A DNA stretch of 64,000 nucleotides from Ruegeria denitrificans (GTDB lineage: Bacteria > Pseudomonadota > Alphaproteobacteria > Rhodobacterales > Rhodobacteraceae). The notes beneath the pieces are model-generated. The model ran no database searches. It saw only the letters and a list, made by a program, of their open reading frames with translations, and was not told the DNA's origin. This document shows positions 1 through 11,047 of this stretch, in pieces. The position numbers and the translations under genes were made by a program. The number at the start of each line of letters is the position of its first letter. Position 1 is the first letter of the stretch. Location: positions 1-64,000 of the forward strand of contig NZ_CYUD01000013.1 in NCBI RefSeq assembly GCF_001458295.1. The letters run 5' to 3'.

Positions 1-72
1 GAAAGGAACGGACCGCCTCGATATCAGCGCATGGGCGATCCGTGCAACAACGCCGATAGAAAGGTTGTTCGC

Positions 73-369
73 ATGATTATTCGAATATTTCAGGTCGTGA
101 CGCGACCCGGCAAAGAAGAAGAGTTTGGTAAGTTCTTTCACGAAACGGCGATCCCTCTCATGAAAGGAACCAGGGGGATTGTTCAGGTCATACCGGGTGC
201 CCCGCGTTTGGATACGCCCAGAGAGTTCAGTTTCGTTATGGTTTGGGAAAGTCTTGAAGCGCTCAAGGCGTTCGTTGGTGACGACATTTCCAGCCCCCAT
301 ATTGACCCGATGGAGGCCGAACTGGTCGAGTCGCGCTCGATCAAACACTATGATCTAGTTGAGGGTTAG
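73..369 (+). CDS. ABM-domain (antibiotic biosynthesis monooxygenase-like) protein
   Basis: Small protein of 98 residues with the single ferredoxin-like fold expected of the ABM superfamily. It opens with MIIRIFQVVTRPGKEEEF, has a central strand SFVMVWESLEAL, and ends in a short strand. Such proteins act as dimeric cofactor-less oxygenases or heme/quinol-binding proteins; the substrate here cannot be read. An upstream in-frame ATG at 31 exists, but the ATG at 73 has GAAAGG about 10 nt before it and matches the family's usual start at the first beta strand, so I prefer 73. It stands alone and converges on mutT. The family call is fairly safe and the function is not. Confidence 0.7.
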   Translation: MIIRIFQVVTRPGKEEEFGKFFHETAIPLMKGTRGIVQVIPGAPRLDTPREFSFVMVWESLEALKAFVGDDISSPHIDPMEAELVESRSIKHYDLVEG

Positions 370-468
370 AACCCTGAATTTGTCTGTCGCTTCAGCGTGT
401 TCCGCGCCAGTAACATTGCCCCATGTAACTGTGGTTTAGACAGCCCAGCCAAATGAATGCTCTTTTTT

Positions 469-867
469 CTATAACCAATCCCGCAAAACCGGGATCAATG
501 GCACATCCGCCGCAGGCATGGGATAGCTCCGCAGATCTTTCGCCCGGACCCACTTCAGGGCCTGCCCTTCCTTGGACTGTGGGATTCCCTCCCATTTTCG
601 GCAGGCAAAGAGCGGCATGAGAAGATGAAAATCCTCATAGCTGTGGCTGGCGAAGGTCAAGGGCGCGAGGCACGAGGCCCAGGTGTCGATGCCCAGTTCC
701 TCGTGCAATTCGCGGATCAGGGCGGCCTCGGGGGTTTCGCCGGGTTCGATCTTGCCGCCGGGGAATTCCCAAAGACCTGCCATGGATTTGCCTTCCGGGC
801 GCTGAGCCAGCAGCACGCGGCCCTCGATATCGATCAGGGCGACCGCGGAAACCAGAACCGTTTTCAC
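469..867 (-). CDS. mutT: 8-oxo-dGTP diphosphatase MutT (Nudix)
   Basis: Nudix hydrolase of 132 residues, the normal length for MutT. The Nudix box GX5EX7REUXEEXGU is complete at residues 38-60 (G38, E44, R52-E53, E56-E57, G59). The N-terminal strand VSAVALID and the following QRPEGKSMAGLWEFPGG are typical of MutT, which hydrolyses 8-oxo-dGTP to keep oxidised guanine out of DNA. It is the last gene of a minus-strand unit with the PPIase gene and argJ, and its start overlaps the argJ stop by 4 bp (ATGA), implying translational coupling. Another Nudix substrate is possible, but MutT is the best call. Confidence 0.9.
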   Translation of the reverse strand: MKTVLVSAVALIDIEGRVLLAQRPEGKSMAGLWEFPGGKIEPGETPEAALIRELHEELGIDTWASCLAPLTFASHSYEDFHLLMPLFACRKWEGIPQSKEGQALKWVRAKDLRSYPMPAADVPLIPVLRDWL

Positions 868-2090
868 GAGCGATAATCCGCGTTGATCTCAATATATCCG
901 TGGGTCAGGTCGCAGGTCCATACGGTGGATTTACCCTCGCCCAGCCCCAGATCGACCGAGATCACCAGATCCTGACCTTTCATATAGGCAGCGGCGGCAT
1001 CTTCGCTGTAATCGGGGCTGACCCAGCCTTTCTCGGCCACCAGAATGTCACCAAAAGAAATGCTCAGCAGGTCACGATCCGCCGCGGCACCGGATTTGCC
1101 GATGGCCATGACCACGCGCCCCCAGTTCGGGTCCTCGCCCGCGATGGCGGTTTTCACCAACGGAGAGTTTGCGATTGCCAGCCCGTGCACCTTGGCATCT
1201 GCGTCCGAGGCCGCCCCGGTCACTCGGATTTCCACGAATTTCGTGGCCCCCTCACCGTCGCGCACCACTTGCTGCGCCAGATCCAGCATCACCCCTTCCA
1301 GCGCGGCGGCAAAGGTAGCATTGCCGGTGGTATCCACACCCGACGCCCCGGTCGCACACAGCAATAGCGAGTCCGAGGTCGAGGTATCGCTGTCCACCGT
1401 GATGCAGTTAAACGTCCGGTCCGTCTGCGCGCCCAGCAGCGCCTGCAGCGCCGATTGCTCAACCTGCGCGTCGGTGTAGATGTAAACCAGCATCGTCGCC
1501 ATGTCGGGCGCAATCATGCCCGATCCCTTGGCAATACCCGCAATAGAGACTGTTTTTCCATCAATCTCGACCTGCGCGCTGGCCCCTTTCGGGAATGTGT
1601 CCGTGGTCATGATGGCGCGCGCCGCGTCTTCTACCGCGTGACGGCTGAGGCCCGCTTTCAGGGCCTCAAGCTGTGCCACGATACGGTCATGGGGCAACAG
1701 TTCACCGATCACACCAGTGGACGAGGTAAAAACCCGCGCAACCGGAACGCCGGTTGCGTTGGAAACGGCCTGCGTCACCTCGGCCACCGAGGTCTGACCG
1801 TAGTGGCCAGTAAAGGCATTGGCATTGCCGGAATTCACCAGGATCGCTGCTGGCCCGTCGCTGGCGCCGCCGATCTTGTCCTGACAGTCCAAAACCGGGG
1901 CAGCGCGTGTGGCCGACCGGGTGAACACCCCGGCCACCGAAGTGCCGGGGTCCAACACCGCCAACATCACATCAGTACGGCCCTGATAGCGCACACCGGC
2001 CTCGACAGTGGCAAACCGCACACCGTCAATCGCAGGCAGATCGGGAAAGGCCGCCGGGGCCAGCGGAGAAACCTTGGTGATCGTGGCCAC
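864..2090 (-). CDS. argJ: Bifunctional glutamate N-acetyltransferase/ornithine acetyltransferase ArgJ
   Basis: Full-length ArgJ (408 aa). It transfers the acetyl group from N-acetylornithine to glutamate, recycling it in arginine biosynthesis; the bifunctional forms also use acetyl-CoA. The self-cleavage site is visible in KGSGMIAPDMATML, where Thr199 would become the N-terminal nucleophile of the beta chain after autoproteolysis. The C-terminal DLTHGYIEINADYRS ending is the family signature. It lies 5 nt downstream of the PPIase gene and overlaps mutT by 4 bp. argG, from the same pathway, lies about 40 kb away. Whether it also accepts acetyl-CoA cannot be read from sequence. Confidence 0.96.
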   Translation of the reverse strand: MATITKVSPLAPAAFPDLPAIDGVRFATVEAGVRYQGRTDVMLAVLDPGTSVAGVFTRSATRAAPVLDCQDKIGGASDGPAAILVNSGNANAFTGHYGQTSVAEVTQAVSNATGVPVARVFTSSTGVIGELLPHDRIVAQLEALKAGLSRHAVEDAARAIMTTDTFPKGASAQVEIDGKTVSIAGIAKGSGMIAPDMATMLVYIYTDAQVEQSALQALLGAQTDRTFNCITVDSDTSTSDSLLLCATGASGVDTTGNATFAAALEGVMLDLAQQVVRDGEGATKFVEIRVTGAASDADAKVHGLAIANSPLVKTAIAGEDPNWGRVVMAIGKSGAAADRDLLSISFGDILVAEKGWVSPDYSEDAAAAYMKGQDLVISVDLGLGEGKSTVWTCDLTHGYIEINADYRS

Positions 2091-2095
2091 GGGGG

Positions 2096-2944
2096 TTACT
2101 CCTGAATCAGTTCGATCTGACGCAGTGCTTCGGGGCCTGCACCCTCAGCAGCGGGGCGCTCAATGTCGGCCTCGCGGGTCAGGTCGTCGATCCGCGCCTG
2201 AATAACACCTTGCTGCAAGGTTTGGGTCAGCTCGGCGCGCACTTGTTCCAGTTCCGGTGCTTCGGTTTTGCGCTTGTCGTTCAGGGTGACCAGATGCCAG
2301 CCGAACTGGGTTTGCACCGGCTCGGAGATCTGACCCTTGTCCAGCGCGATCACAGCCGCCTCGAACTCCGGAACCATCTGGCCCGGTCCGAACCAACCCA
2401 GTTCACCCCCGTTCGGGCCTGACGGGCCAGTCGAATGTTCTTTGGCCATCTCGGCGAAATCGGCGCCGTCGTCCAGCTGAGCCTTGATATCCTTGGCCTG
2501 CTCTTCCGTCTCAACCAGAATATGGCTGGCGTTGAATTCGTCCGTGCCCTCGAAATCCGCGTATTGGCCATCATACGCGTCTTGTATCACGTCGTCGGTC
2601 AGATTTTCTTCGATCAGCGCATTTACCGTCTGCACCGCCCGCAATGAACGTTCCTCGTTTTCCAGGGCCAGCTTGTTCAATGTGTTCAGCCCGTCCTGTT
2701 GTTGGCTAAGCAATTGTTGCTGAATCATCTGATCGAGGATCAGATCGTACAGAACGGTATCTTCGATCTGCTGATATTGCTCAGGCAGAGCCGCTGCGGT
2801 GGCGATGACGTGACCCAATGTGATCTCGTCCCCGTTCACGCGGGCGACCACGGTGGCGGCGTCAGGTTTGGTTTCGGCGGCCAATGGCAGGGCCATCGCG
2901 GCAGCTAACGCCAACGATGGCAGAAAAGTGAGGCCTTTGGGCAT
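2096..2944 (-). CDS. Periplasmic parvulin-type peptidyl-prolyl isomerase (SurA/PrsA-like)
   Basis: Protein of 282 residues with a cleavable signal peptide (MPKGLTFLPSLALAAAMALPLAAE), an N-terminal helical SurA-N-like region, and one rotamase (parvulin) domain around residues 140-230. The domain contains ASHILVETEEQAK, GGELGWFGPGQMVPEFE and FGWHLVTL. The role is cis-trans proline isomerisation and chaperoning of exported or outer-membrane proteins. It is the first gene of the unit with argJ and mutT and is divergent from secA across 176 bp, which fits a shared export theme. With only one PPIase domain it is closer to PrsA/PpiC-type proteins than to classical two-domain SurA. Confidence 0.9.
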   Translation of the reverse strand: MPKGLTFLPSLALAAAMALPLAAETKPDAATVVARVNGDEITLGHVIATAAALPEQYQQIEDTVLYDLILDQMIQQQLLSQQQDGLNTLNKLALENEERSLRAVQTVNALIEENLTDDVIQDAYDGQYADFEGTDEFNASHILVETEEQAKDIKAQLDDGADFAEMAKEHSTGPSGPNGGELGWFGPGQMVPEFEAAVIALDKGQISEPVQTQFGWHLVTLNDKRKTEAPELEQVRAELTQTLQQGVIQARIDDLTREADIERPAAEGAGPEALRQIELIQE

Positions 2945-2982
2945 GGAATCATCCTATTTCTTGGCCGCGACGGGGCGTGGCG

Positions 2983-3011
2983 TTGACACTCTGGGACCTG
3001 CCGCTTACATC
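2983..3011 (+). promoter_or_regulatory. Candidate sigma70-type promoter of secA
   Basis: TTGACA (2983-2988) is a perfect -35 hexamer, followed after 17 nt by TACATC (3006-3011) as a weak -10, 110 nt upstream of the secA ATG. The position in the divergent PPIase/secA gap fits. The call rests on pattern matching only, and the -10 is poor. Confidence 0.35.
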
Positions 3012-3120
3012 GCTTTGAAGCCTTGGACAGGGCCGCCTTTCTCCCCCCGTATCTATGGGTTGCGCGCAAGGTGGGCAAGCCTGTCAAAACCAAGACAAGA
3101 ACAGATCCGCTGGAGTGAAC

Positions 3121-5838
<2,718 letters not shown>

Positions 5839-5870
5839 CGTCACCCCATTTGAGACACATTGAGTCCCCG

Positions 5871-5893
5871 TCACGGCCACATATTGGCCGTGA
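5871..5893 (+). terminator. Perfect 9-bp hairpin downstream of secA
   Basis: TCACGGCCA (5871-5879) pairs perfectly with TGGCCGTGA (5885-5893) across a 5-nt CATAT loop, 33 nt after the secA stop. No T-run follows on the plus strand, so it may be a Rho-assisted terminator, an mRNA-stabilising hairpin or a dyad operator for the next gene. Confidence 0.5.
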
Positions 5894-5938
5894 TTCGGAA
5901 TCAATATGCGACTCGCTCCTTCAACTGGGGAGGGTGTC

Positions 5939-6862
5939 TTGTTTGTAATAAAGAACTACGTAACCACCGGCGGCACAGTCGCTTGTGCGCTGGCTATTGG
6001 TTACCTGATGCAGAATGGATTCCCTGCGTGGTCAAACGACGTGCAGGGCACTGAACTTGCGGCCGCTGGTCAAAGCGCAGATTTTCCCGGGCTGGAGGAC
6101 ATTGTCTTGACCTCCTCGACCCCCGCCCAGGGATCGGTCCGCGCAACCCCTGCGGCACGACAAAGTCAGACTTCCGGTCGGTCAACCCCCTTGGACCGTA
6201 CCGACTGTCGTCTCGGTGCACGTGCGCACTCCGTTCCCGGTGCTGCAGCACGCCTGATCGTCAAAGCCCCTTGCCATGGCAATGAGCGGATCGAGATACA
6301 TCACAATGGCCTGACCGTGACCCGGCAGACAGACGCCAACGGCACGTTGGACCTGACAATTCCTGCCTTGTCGGAATATGCGATCTTTCTGATCTCGCTT
6401 GACGATCAGAAAGGGACCGTGGCCACCACACACATACCGGACATCAGCCAGTATTCCCGCATCGCCCTGCAGTGGCAGGGTCAGACCGAACTGCAAATTC
6501 ACGCGCTGGAGTTTGGTGCCAGCTATGGTGACACAGGTCATGTGTCGGCTCAGTCCGACACGCAAGGTGCGGGCAATGTCATTCATATGACACAGCCCAC
6601 ATTCACCGATGCCCGCAATATCGAAATCTATTCCTTTCCCACGGCGCAATCGCATCAATCCGGATCGATTGAATTGACTGTCGAGGCTGAGGTCACGGCA
6701 GAAAACTGCGGCACGGATCTGCAATTGCAGTCTCTGGAACTGCGCGAGGATCGGGAACTGCGGTCGCGCGAACTCATGCTGAACTTTCCTGACTGTTCCA
6801 AAACAGGTGAGTTTCTGGTGTTGAATAATCTGTTCCAAAACCTGACAATCGCGGCAAACTAA
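5939..6862 (+). CDS. Membrane-anchored or exported hypothetical protein after secA
   Basis: I do not recognise the family. From the TTG at 5939 the protein has 307 residues: a short basic start, one hydrophobic segment (GGTVACALAIGYLMQNGF) that could be a signal anchor, a Ser/Thr/Pro-rich linker to about residue 90, then a beta-rich domain with four cysteines in two spaced pairs (DCRLGAR, APCHGNE, ENCGTD, FPDCSKT) that suggest periplasmic disulfides. TTG 5939 follows the strong Shine-Dalgarno GGGGAGGG by 5 nt. An in-frame ATG at 5906 is possible but has no comparable site. It is 25 bp upstream of the OmpA-fusion gene and probably co-transcribed with it. Confidence 0.7.
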   Translation: MFVIKNYVTTGGTVACALAIGYLMQNGFPAWSNDVQGTELAAAGQSADFPGLEDIVLTSSTPAQGSVRATPAARQSQTSGRSTPLDRTDCRLGARAHSVPGAAARLIVKAPCHGNERIEIHHNGLTVTRQTDANGTLDLTIPALSEYAIFLISLDDQKGTVATTHIPDISQYSRIALQWQGQTELQIHALEFGASYGDTGHVSAQSDTQGAGNVIHMTQPTFTDARNIEIYSFPTAQSHQSGSIELTVEAEVTAENCGTDLQLQSLELREDRELRSRELMLNFPDCSKTGEFLVLNNLFQNLTIAAN

Positions 6863-6887
6863 AACCGCAGGCAGGCTCGAACTTCCA

Positions 6888-8444
6888 ATGACATTTCTTC
6901 GTGTGGCGGCGGCTGCACTGTTTTCGGCAACACTTGGCACCGCCGTTCAGGCGCAGGACATCACGCTCACCTCTCATGACCGCAAGGTCGAGGTGACCGG
7001 CACGCTGCTGGGATTTGATGGCGAATTCTACCGCGTCGACACTCAATTCGGTGAATTGACAGTGGATGGGTCGGGCGTAACTTGCGATGGCCCCGCCTGC
7101 CCCAACCTGACAGATTTCGTGGGTGAATTGCGGTTTTCGGGCTCTTCAGTCATGGCCGAGAAGGTGCTGCCAGCGCTATTGATGAGCTTTGCCGAACAGG
7201 AAGGGCTGTCTGCCACACCGCGCCGCTCCGATCCTGACACATTGACCTATGAGCTGCACCAGACCGGTCGCGATGCGCCGCTGGGTCGGTTCTTTTTCGA
7301 CATCAGCAATACTGGTCAGGGCTTTGCCGATCTGATCACAGATCAAACCGATATCGTCATGGCCCTGCGCGAAATCCGACCGGCCGAACAGGAGGCCGCA
7401 GAAAGGGCCGGGCTGGGTGATCTGACCAGTGCCCGTCGGTCACGGGTTATTGCGCTCGATGCGCTTGTGCCTATCGTTGCGCCGGATAATCCGGTCCCCT
7501 ATATCTCACCCGCTGATTTGGCGCAGGTGCTTTCCGGTGCGATTGACAACTGGTTCGCCTTGGGTGGGCCGGACGCACCGATTGCACTGCATCTGCCCGC
7601 TGCGGGATCCGGGCTGGCTCAAGGGGTAGAGGATCAGTTACTTTCACCGGCCAGTGTCGTGCTGTCTGACAGTGTAACCCGACATGACCGCAGCAGCGAT
7701 CTGGTCCATGCGGTAGCCAAGGACACTTTTGCCATCGGCATTGCCAGTCAGGCCGAGGCTGATGTCGCCCGTGCGCTGCCTCTAACCGGCGGGTGTGGCC
7801 ACGTGTTGTTGGCCACCCGACAGACGATCAAAACCGAGGATTACCCGCTGACCTCGCCCATGTTTCTCTACCTGCCAAAGCGCCGCTTGCCTCGTATCGC
7901 GCGGCAGTTTCTGGCGTATACCCAAAGCGCTGATGCTCAGATGGCAATCCGCAATGCCGGTTTTGTCGACCAGGAACCAGAAATGATGCGGATCGGACTG
8001 CAAGGGGATCGTCTGGCCAATGCGGTGGCCTCCGGCGGCCCGGAAGTAGGGTTGGAGGAATTGCAGCGTATGGTCGATACCCTCAGACCTATGTCCCGGC
8101 TGTCGCTGTCAGTCCGGTTCGAGGCGGGCTCATCCCGCCCCGATGCGCAATCGCGGTCAAACATTCAATATTTGGCCCAGCAGCTTGAGACCGGGACACT
8201 GGGCGCACGCAAGCTGGTTTTTGTTGGATTTAGCGATGGCGACGGCGCCGCGATTTCGAATAAGAGAATTGCAATGTTACGCGCTAAAACCGTCCGCAAT
8301 GCAGTGTTGGCGGCGGTGGAAACGGCTATTCCCGACAGTATCGAGTTGCAGGTCGATGCCTTTGGCGAGGCGATGCCGATGGCCTGCGACGACACAGACT
8401 GGGGCCGTAAAATCAATCGCCGGGTCGAAATCTGGGTTCAGTAA
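6888..8444 (+). CDS. Periplasmic substrate-binding domain / OmpA-like C-terminal domain fusion
   Basis: Protein of 518 residues with a signal peptide (MTFLRVAAAALFSATLGTAVQAQ). The middle (about residues 80-350) resembles the phosphate-type periplasmic binding fold, with statements such as VALDALVPIVAPDNPVPYIS-like strands and a DLAQVLSGAIDNWFALGG helix. The end (about 385-518) is an OmpA/MotB-like peptidoglycan-binding domain with VRFEAGSSRPD, FVGFSDGDG and a final KINRRVEIWVQ. The fusion suggests a cell-wall-tethered binding protein. There is no ABC permease next to it, so transport is not implied. It follows the hypothetical gene by 25 bp. Domain assignment is from my reading of motifs; the ligand is unknown. 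Confidence 0.78.
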   Translation: MTFLRVAAAALFSATLGTAVQAQDITLTSHDRKVEVTGTLLGFDGEFYRVDTQFGELTVDGSGVTCDGPACPNLTDFVGELRFSGSSVMAEKVLPALLMSFAEQEGLSATPRRSDPDTLTYELHQTGRDAPLGRFFFDISNTGQGFADLITDQTDIVMALREIRPAEQEAAERAGLGDLTSARRSRVIALDALVPIVAPDNPVPYISPADLAQVLSGAIDNWFALGGPDAPIALHLPAAGSGLAQGVEDQLLSPASVVLSDSVTRHDRSSDLVHAVAKDTFAIGIASQAEADVARALPLTGGCGHVLLATRQTIKTEDYPLTSPMFLYLPKRRLPRIARQFLAYTQSADAQMAIRNAGFVDQEPEMMRIGLQGDRLANAVASGGPEVGLEELQRMVDTLRPMSRLSLSVRFEAGSSRPDAQSRSNIQYLAQQLETGTLGARKLVFVGFSDGDGAAISNKRIAMLRAKTVRNAVLAAVETAIPDSIELQVDAFGEAMPMACDDTDWGRKINRRVEIWVQ

Positions 8445-8448
8445 TCCG

Positions 8449-9204
8449 CTACAGATATCCCTGCGACCGAAAGCTCAGCTCATTCGATTTGCCGATAATC
8501 AAATGATCGTGCAATGTCAGCCCCAGCGCCAGGCAGGCATCCTGAATCCGGTTGGTCATGTCGATATCTGACTGCGACGGGGTTGGATCGCCCGAAGGGT
8601 GATTGTGCACAAGGATCAGGGCCGAGGCATTCAACTCCAACGCCCGTTTTGCAACCTCTCGCGGATAGACCGGAACATGATCCACGGTGCCCTTGGCCTG
8701 TTCCTCATCCGCGATCAACACGTTCTTGCGGTCCAGGTAGAAGACCCGGAACTGCTCGGTCTCGCGATGCGCCATCGTCGTGTGGCAATAGTCCAGCAGC
8801 GCATCCCAGCCCGAGATCACGTGCCGCTGCATCACTCGCGCGCGGGCCATGCGATGGGCGCAAGCCTCTAGTATCTTCAGGTCGGTGATCACCGTATCGC
8901 CAACGCCCTTGATCTGTCGCAGCCGTTCCTCGGGCGCGGTCAGAACCCGGTTGAAATCCCCAAACGTATCCATCAGCGCCCGCGCCAACGGTTTCACATC
9001 CTGCCGCGGGATGGAGCGGAACAGGACCAGCTCCAGCAGTTCATAGTCCGGCATCGCTGCGGACCCGCCGGACATAAACCTTTCGCGCAGGCGTTTGCGA
9101 TGATCCTTGATATAAGACGGCAATCGCCCCGAAGGTAGCGGCGCCACCGGGGCTTCGTCACTTTCAAACAGCATCGGGGCTTCGGCAAAGGCGTCCTGAG
9201 TCAT
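8449..9204 (-). CDS. radC: RadC family JAB/MPN-domain protein
   Basis: RadC-type protein of 251 residues. The N-terminal helix-hairpin-helix region (residues 40-110, with LRQIKGVGDTVITDLKILEA) is followed by a JAB metalloprotease-like domain. The zinc motif HNHPSGDPTPSQSD is intact at H200, H202 and D213. RadC was named as a DNA-repair protein, but its biochemical role is unsettled. It ends 4 bp from the convergent OmpA-fusion gene, and its start lies 35 bp from the end of the thiX remnant, so it may be read from the thiamine operon transcript. Confidence 0.92.
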   Translation of the reverse strand: MTQDAFAEAPMLFESDEAPVAPLPSGRLPSYIKDHRKRLRERFMSGGSAAMPDYELLELVLFRSIPRQDVKPLARALMDTFGDFNRVLTAPEERLRQIKGVGDTVITDLKILEACAHRMARARVMQRHVISGWDALLDYCHTTMAHRETEQFRVFYLDRKNVLIADEEQAKGTVDHVPVYPREVAKRALELNASALILVHNHPSGDPTPSQSDIDMTNRIQDACLALGLTLHDHLIIGKSNELSFRSQGYL

Positions 9205-9239
9205 GCGCCCAGACTGGCGCAGAATCGGTTTCTGAAAGG

Positions 9240-9842
9240 TTAACGCTCCTCATCCGCCATACGTGTCGCGGCGCAACGCACTAGCACCAAGAACACGCCC
9301 AGCGTCAGCACCGCTGCGAACATCAGGTCTGTCATGGCACGGCAATTGGCCAGTAACATCAAGTATCCCAACCCTTTCGAGGGCCCGACCCATTCACCGA
9401 TCACCGCGCCGATGGGCGCATAGACCGCCGCCAGACGCATCCCAGACGCCAGCGAGGGCAGGGCCGCCGGAATACGGATATGACACAGGATCGCTCGTGG
9501 ACCGGCCTGCATGGTGCGCGCCAGATCCAGATAGCCCTCTGGCGTGCGCATCAGGCCATCGAAAAACGAGGCGGTAATCGGAAAATAAATGATCAGCACC
9601 GCCATCGCCACCTTGGACCACGGCCCATAGCCCAGCCACGGTGTCAGCAGCCGGGCAAGCGCAATGTCAGGCAAGCCTGCGTGAAGACCAGCATCGGCTG
9701 CACCAATACCCGTGCAACCCGCGAACTAGCCAGTTGCAGCGCGGTCAGCACGCCCAACACCGTGCCGACGATCAGGCCCACAACAACTTCGATCGCTGTC
9801 AGAACCGTGTTTTCAGCAATGTGCCAGCGGTTCTGCCACCAG
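9240..9842 (-). pseudogene. thiX: thiX remnant: HMP-precursor ABC transporter permease, 5'-truncated and frameshifted
   Basis: Two overlapping reading frames together encode most of an ABC permease: WWQNRWHIAENTVLTAIEVV onward in one frame, then PDIALARLLTPWLGYGPWSK to the stop at 9240 in another. The break is a 1-nt deletion in the A-run near 9673-9674 (TQAC|PDIALA). The EAA-type cytoplasmic loop (AVYAPIGAVIGEWVGPSKG) survives. The first roughly 40-45 residues are missing because the gene is joined directly to tenA sequence. No ThiZ-type ATPase gene follows; radC is next. Family assignment comes from synteny with thiY/tenA and the sequence. A functional permease looks impossible. Confidence 0.85.
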
Positions 9843-10097
9843 GTTTCGGCCACCAACGCGTTGACCGTGGCCACGGCGGTCAGCATCTCGGATTGGGTTT
9901 CGGAATTCACCGCCAGCGCCCAAGCACGGGAAAAGTGTATCAGGAACACGTAATCCTGCCGCAAAATAATACAGAAATGCCTCTCGCGGCAGAGAGCCCT
10001 CCTTCACCCCTTGGACAAAGGCGTGGCGGGTGTATTTCCGCCACGGCTCCTGTGCCGCATCACGCATCAGCGCTAAGGCTCTGCCATAGTCGCTCAT
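9843..10097 (-). pseudogene. tenA: tenA remnant: aminopyrimidine aminohydrolase (thiaminase II), frameshifted and truncated
   Basis: The start is normal for TenA (MSDYGRALALMRDAAQEPW, then TRHAFVQGVKEGSLPREAF). An extra base in the T-run at 9963-9966 (read as AAAA on the plus strand) shifts the frame, after which the TenA sequence resumes as RQDYVFLIHFSRAWALAVNS and runs to VNALVAE. There it is cut off about 95 codons into a usual ~220 and joined to thiX. The ATG still overlaps the thiY stop as ATGA, so the ancestral operon spacing is preserved. TenA salvages aminomethyl-pyrimidine breakdown products of thiamine; the catalytic C-terminal half is gone. Confidence 0.87.
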
Positions 10098-11028
10098 TGC
10101 GCAGTCACGTCGATGGTGATGTCGCTGACCGGATTGATGCTGTCGATCATGCCGCTGTCCTTCAGGAACGCCTCGAACCGGGCGTAGCGACCTGTATCAA
10201 AGCCCGCCGGACGCAAGGCTAAACGGGGCAGAGTATCAACCTAGGCACGCGCGTTCAGTTCATCCTGCAATTCCTTTGAGGTGGCGGCAAAAATTTCCCA
10301 GCTTATTTCAGGGTTGTTCACCATGAACTGCGTCGCCTTATCCGTGGCGGCCAAGAACAGTGCGACCTTGTCGGCATCCATCGCGTTGGGATTGGCGACA
10401 TAGATCAGCTCGTCATAGGGCGGATCGCCTTACTCCTCGATATAGAAGCAGCGATCCGCAACACTTTCGATATCCATCTGGTTCAGTTCGAAATTGCGGA
10501 ACGCTCCGATGACCGCGTCCACCTGACCACTCATCAGGGATGGCAAGAGTGAGAAGTTAACGTTGATCATCTCGATGTCATCCAGCGCCACGTGATGGGT
10601 GTTTAGCATCGCAGACAGCACGGCCTCTTCCACGCCAGCGACCGAAAACCCAACTTTTTTGTCCTTGAGGTCGGCAAGCGTTTCGATCGGACCATCCTCA
10701 AGCATCAGCAGACAGTTCAGCGGTGGGGCAACCAGCGTGCCCACACGTTTCAGGGGCAGGCCTTCGTGGTTCTGCAGATGCAGCTGCGGTTGATAGGACA
10801 CGACCAGATCAACTTGTCCGGCGGCCAACAGGCGGGGTGGGGCCGAGGCATCGGCAGGCGGGATGATTTCAACTTCCAGCCCTTCATCCACGGAATAGCC
10901 GTTTCCTGCGCAATGATGATGGGACCGTGATTGGGGTTGACGAACCAGTCCAGCAGAACAGTCATCTTGTCCGCAGCCCAGGCCGCCGTTGCGGCCATCA
11001 GGGCGATGGCGGTGAACAGTTTCCTCAT
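10094..11028 (-). pseudogene. thiY: thiY remnant: HMP-precursor binding protein (NMT1-like), with one frameshift and two stops
   Basis: It encodes an ABC binding protein that is recognisable from end to end. The signal peptide MRKLFTAIALMAATAAWAAD leads into KMTVLLDWFVNPNHGPIIIA. After AQE one base is lost (about 10896-10900), and the sequence continues in another frame as GLEVEIIPPADASAPPRLLA and on to VDAVIGAFRNFELNQM and RCFYIEE. A TAA at 10430-10432 interrupts it, the frame then continues GDPPYDELIYVANPNAMDAD, and a TAG at 10241-10243 stands where a Trp codon is expected. The last stretch ends SDITIDVTAQ at 10094. Three independent lesions rule out a single sequencing error as the whole explanation. 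Confidence 0.9.
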
Positions 11029-11047
11029 GCTTCGCGTGTCCTATTAT

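Noticed and set aside
9240..11028. Lesions in thiY/tenA/thiX as sequencing errors
   Set aside because: Single indels in T-runs could be errors, but two base-substitution stops and a 170-codon deletion in the same module cannot all be.
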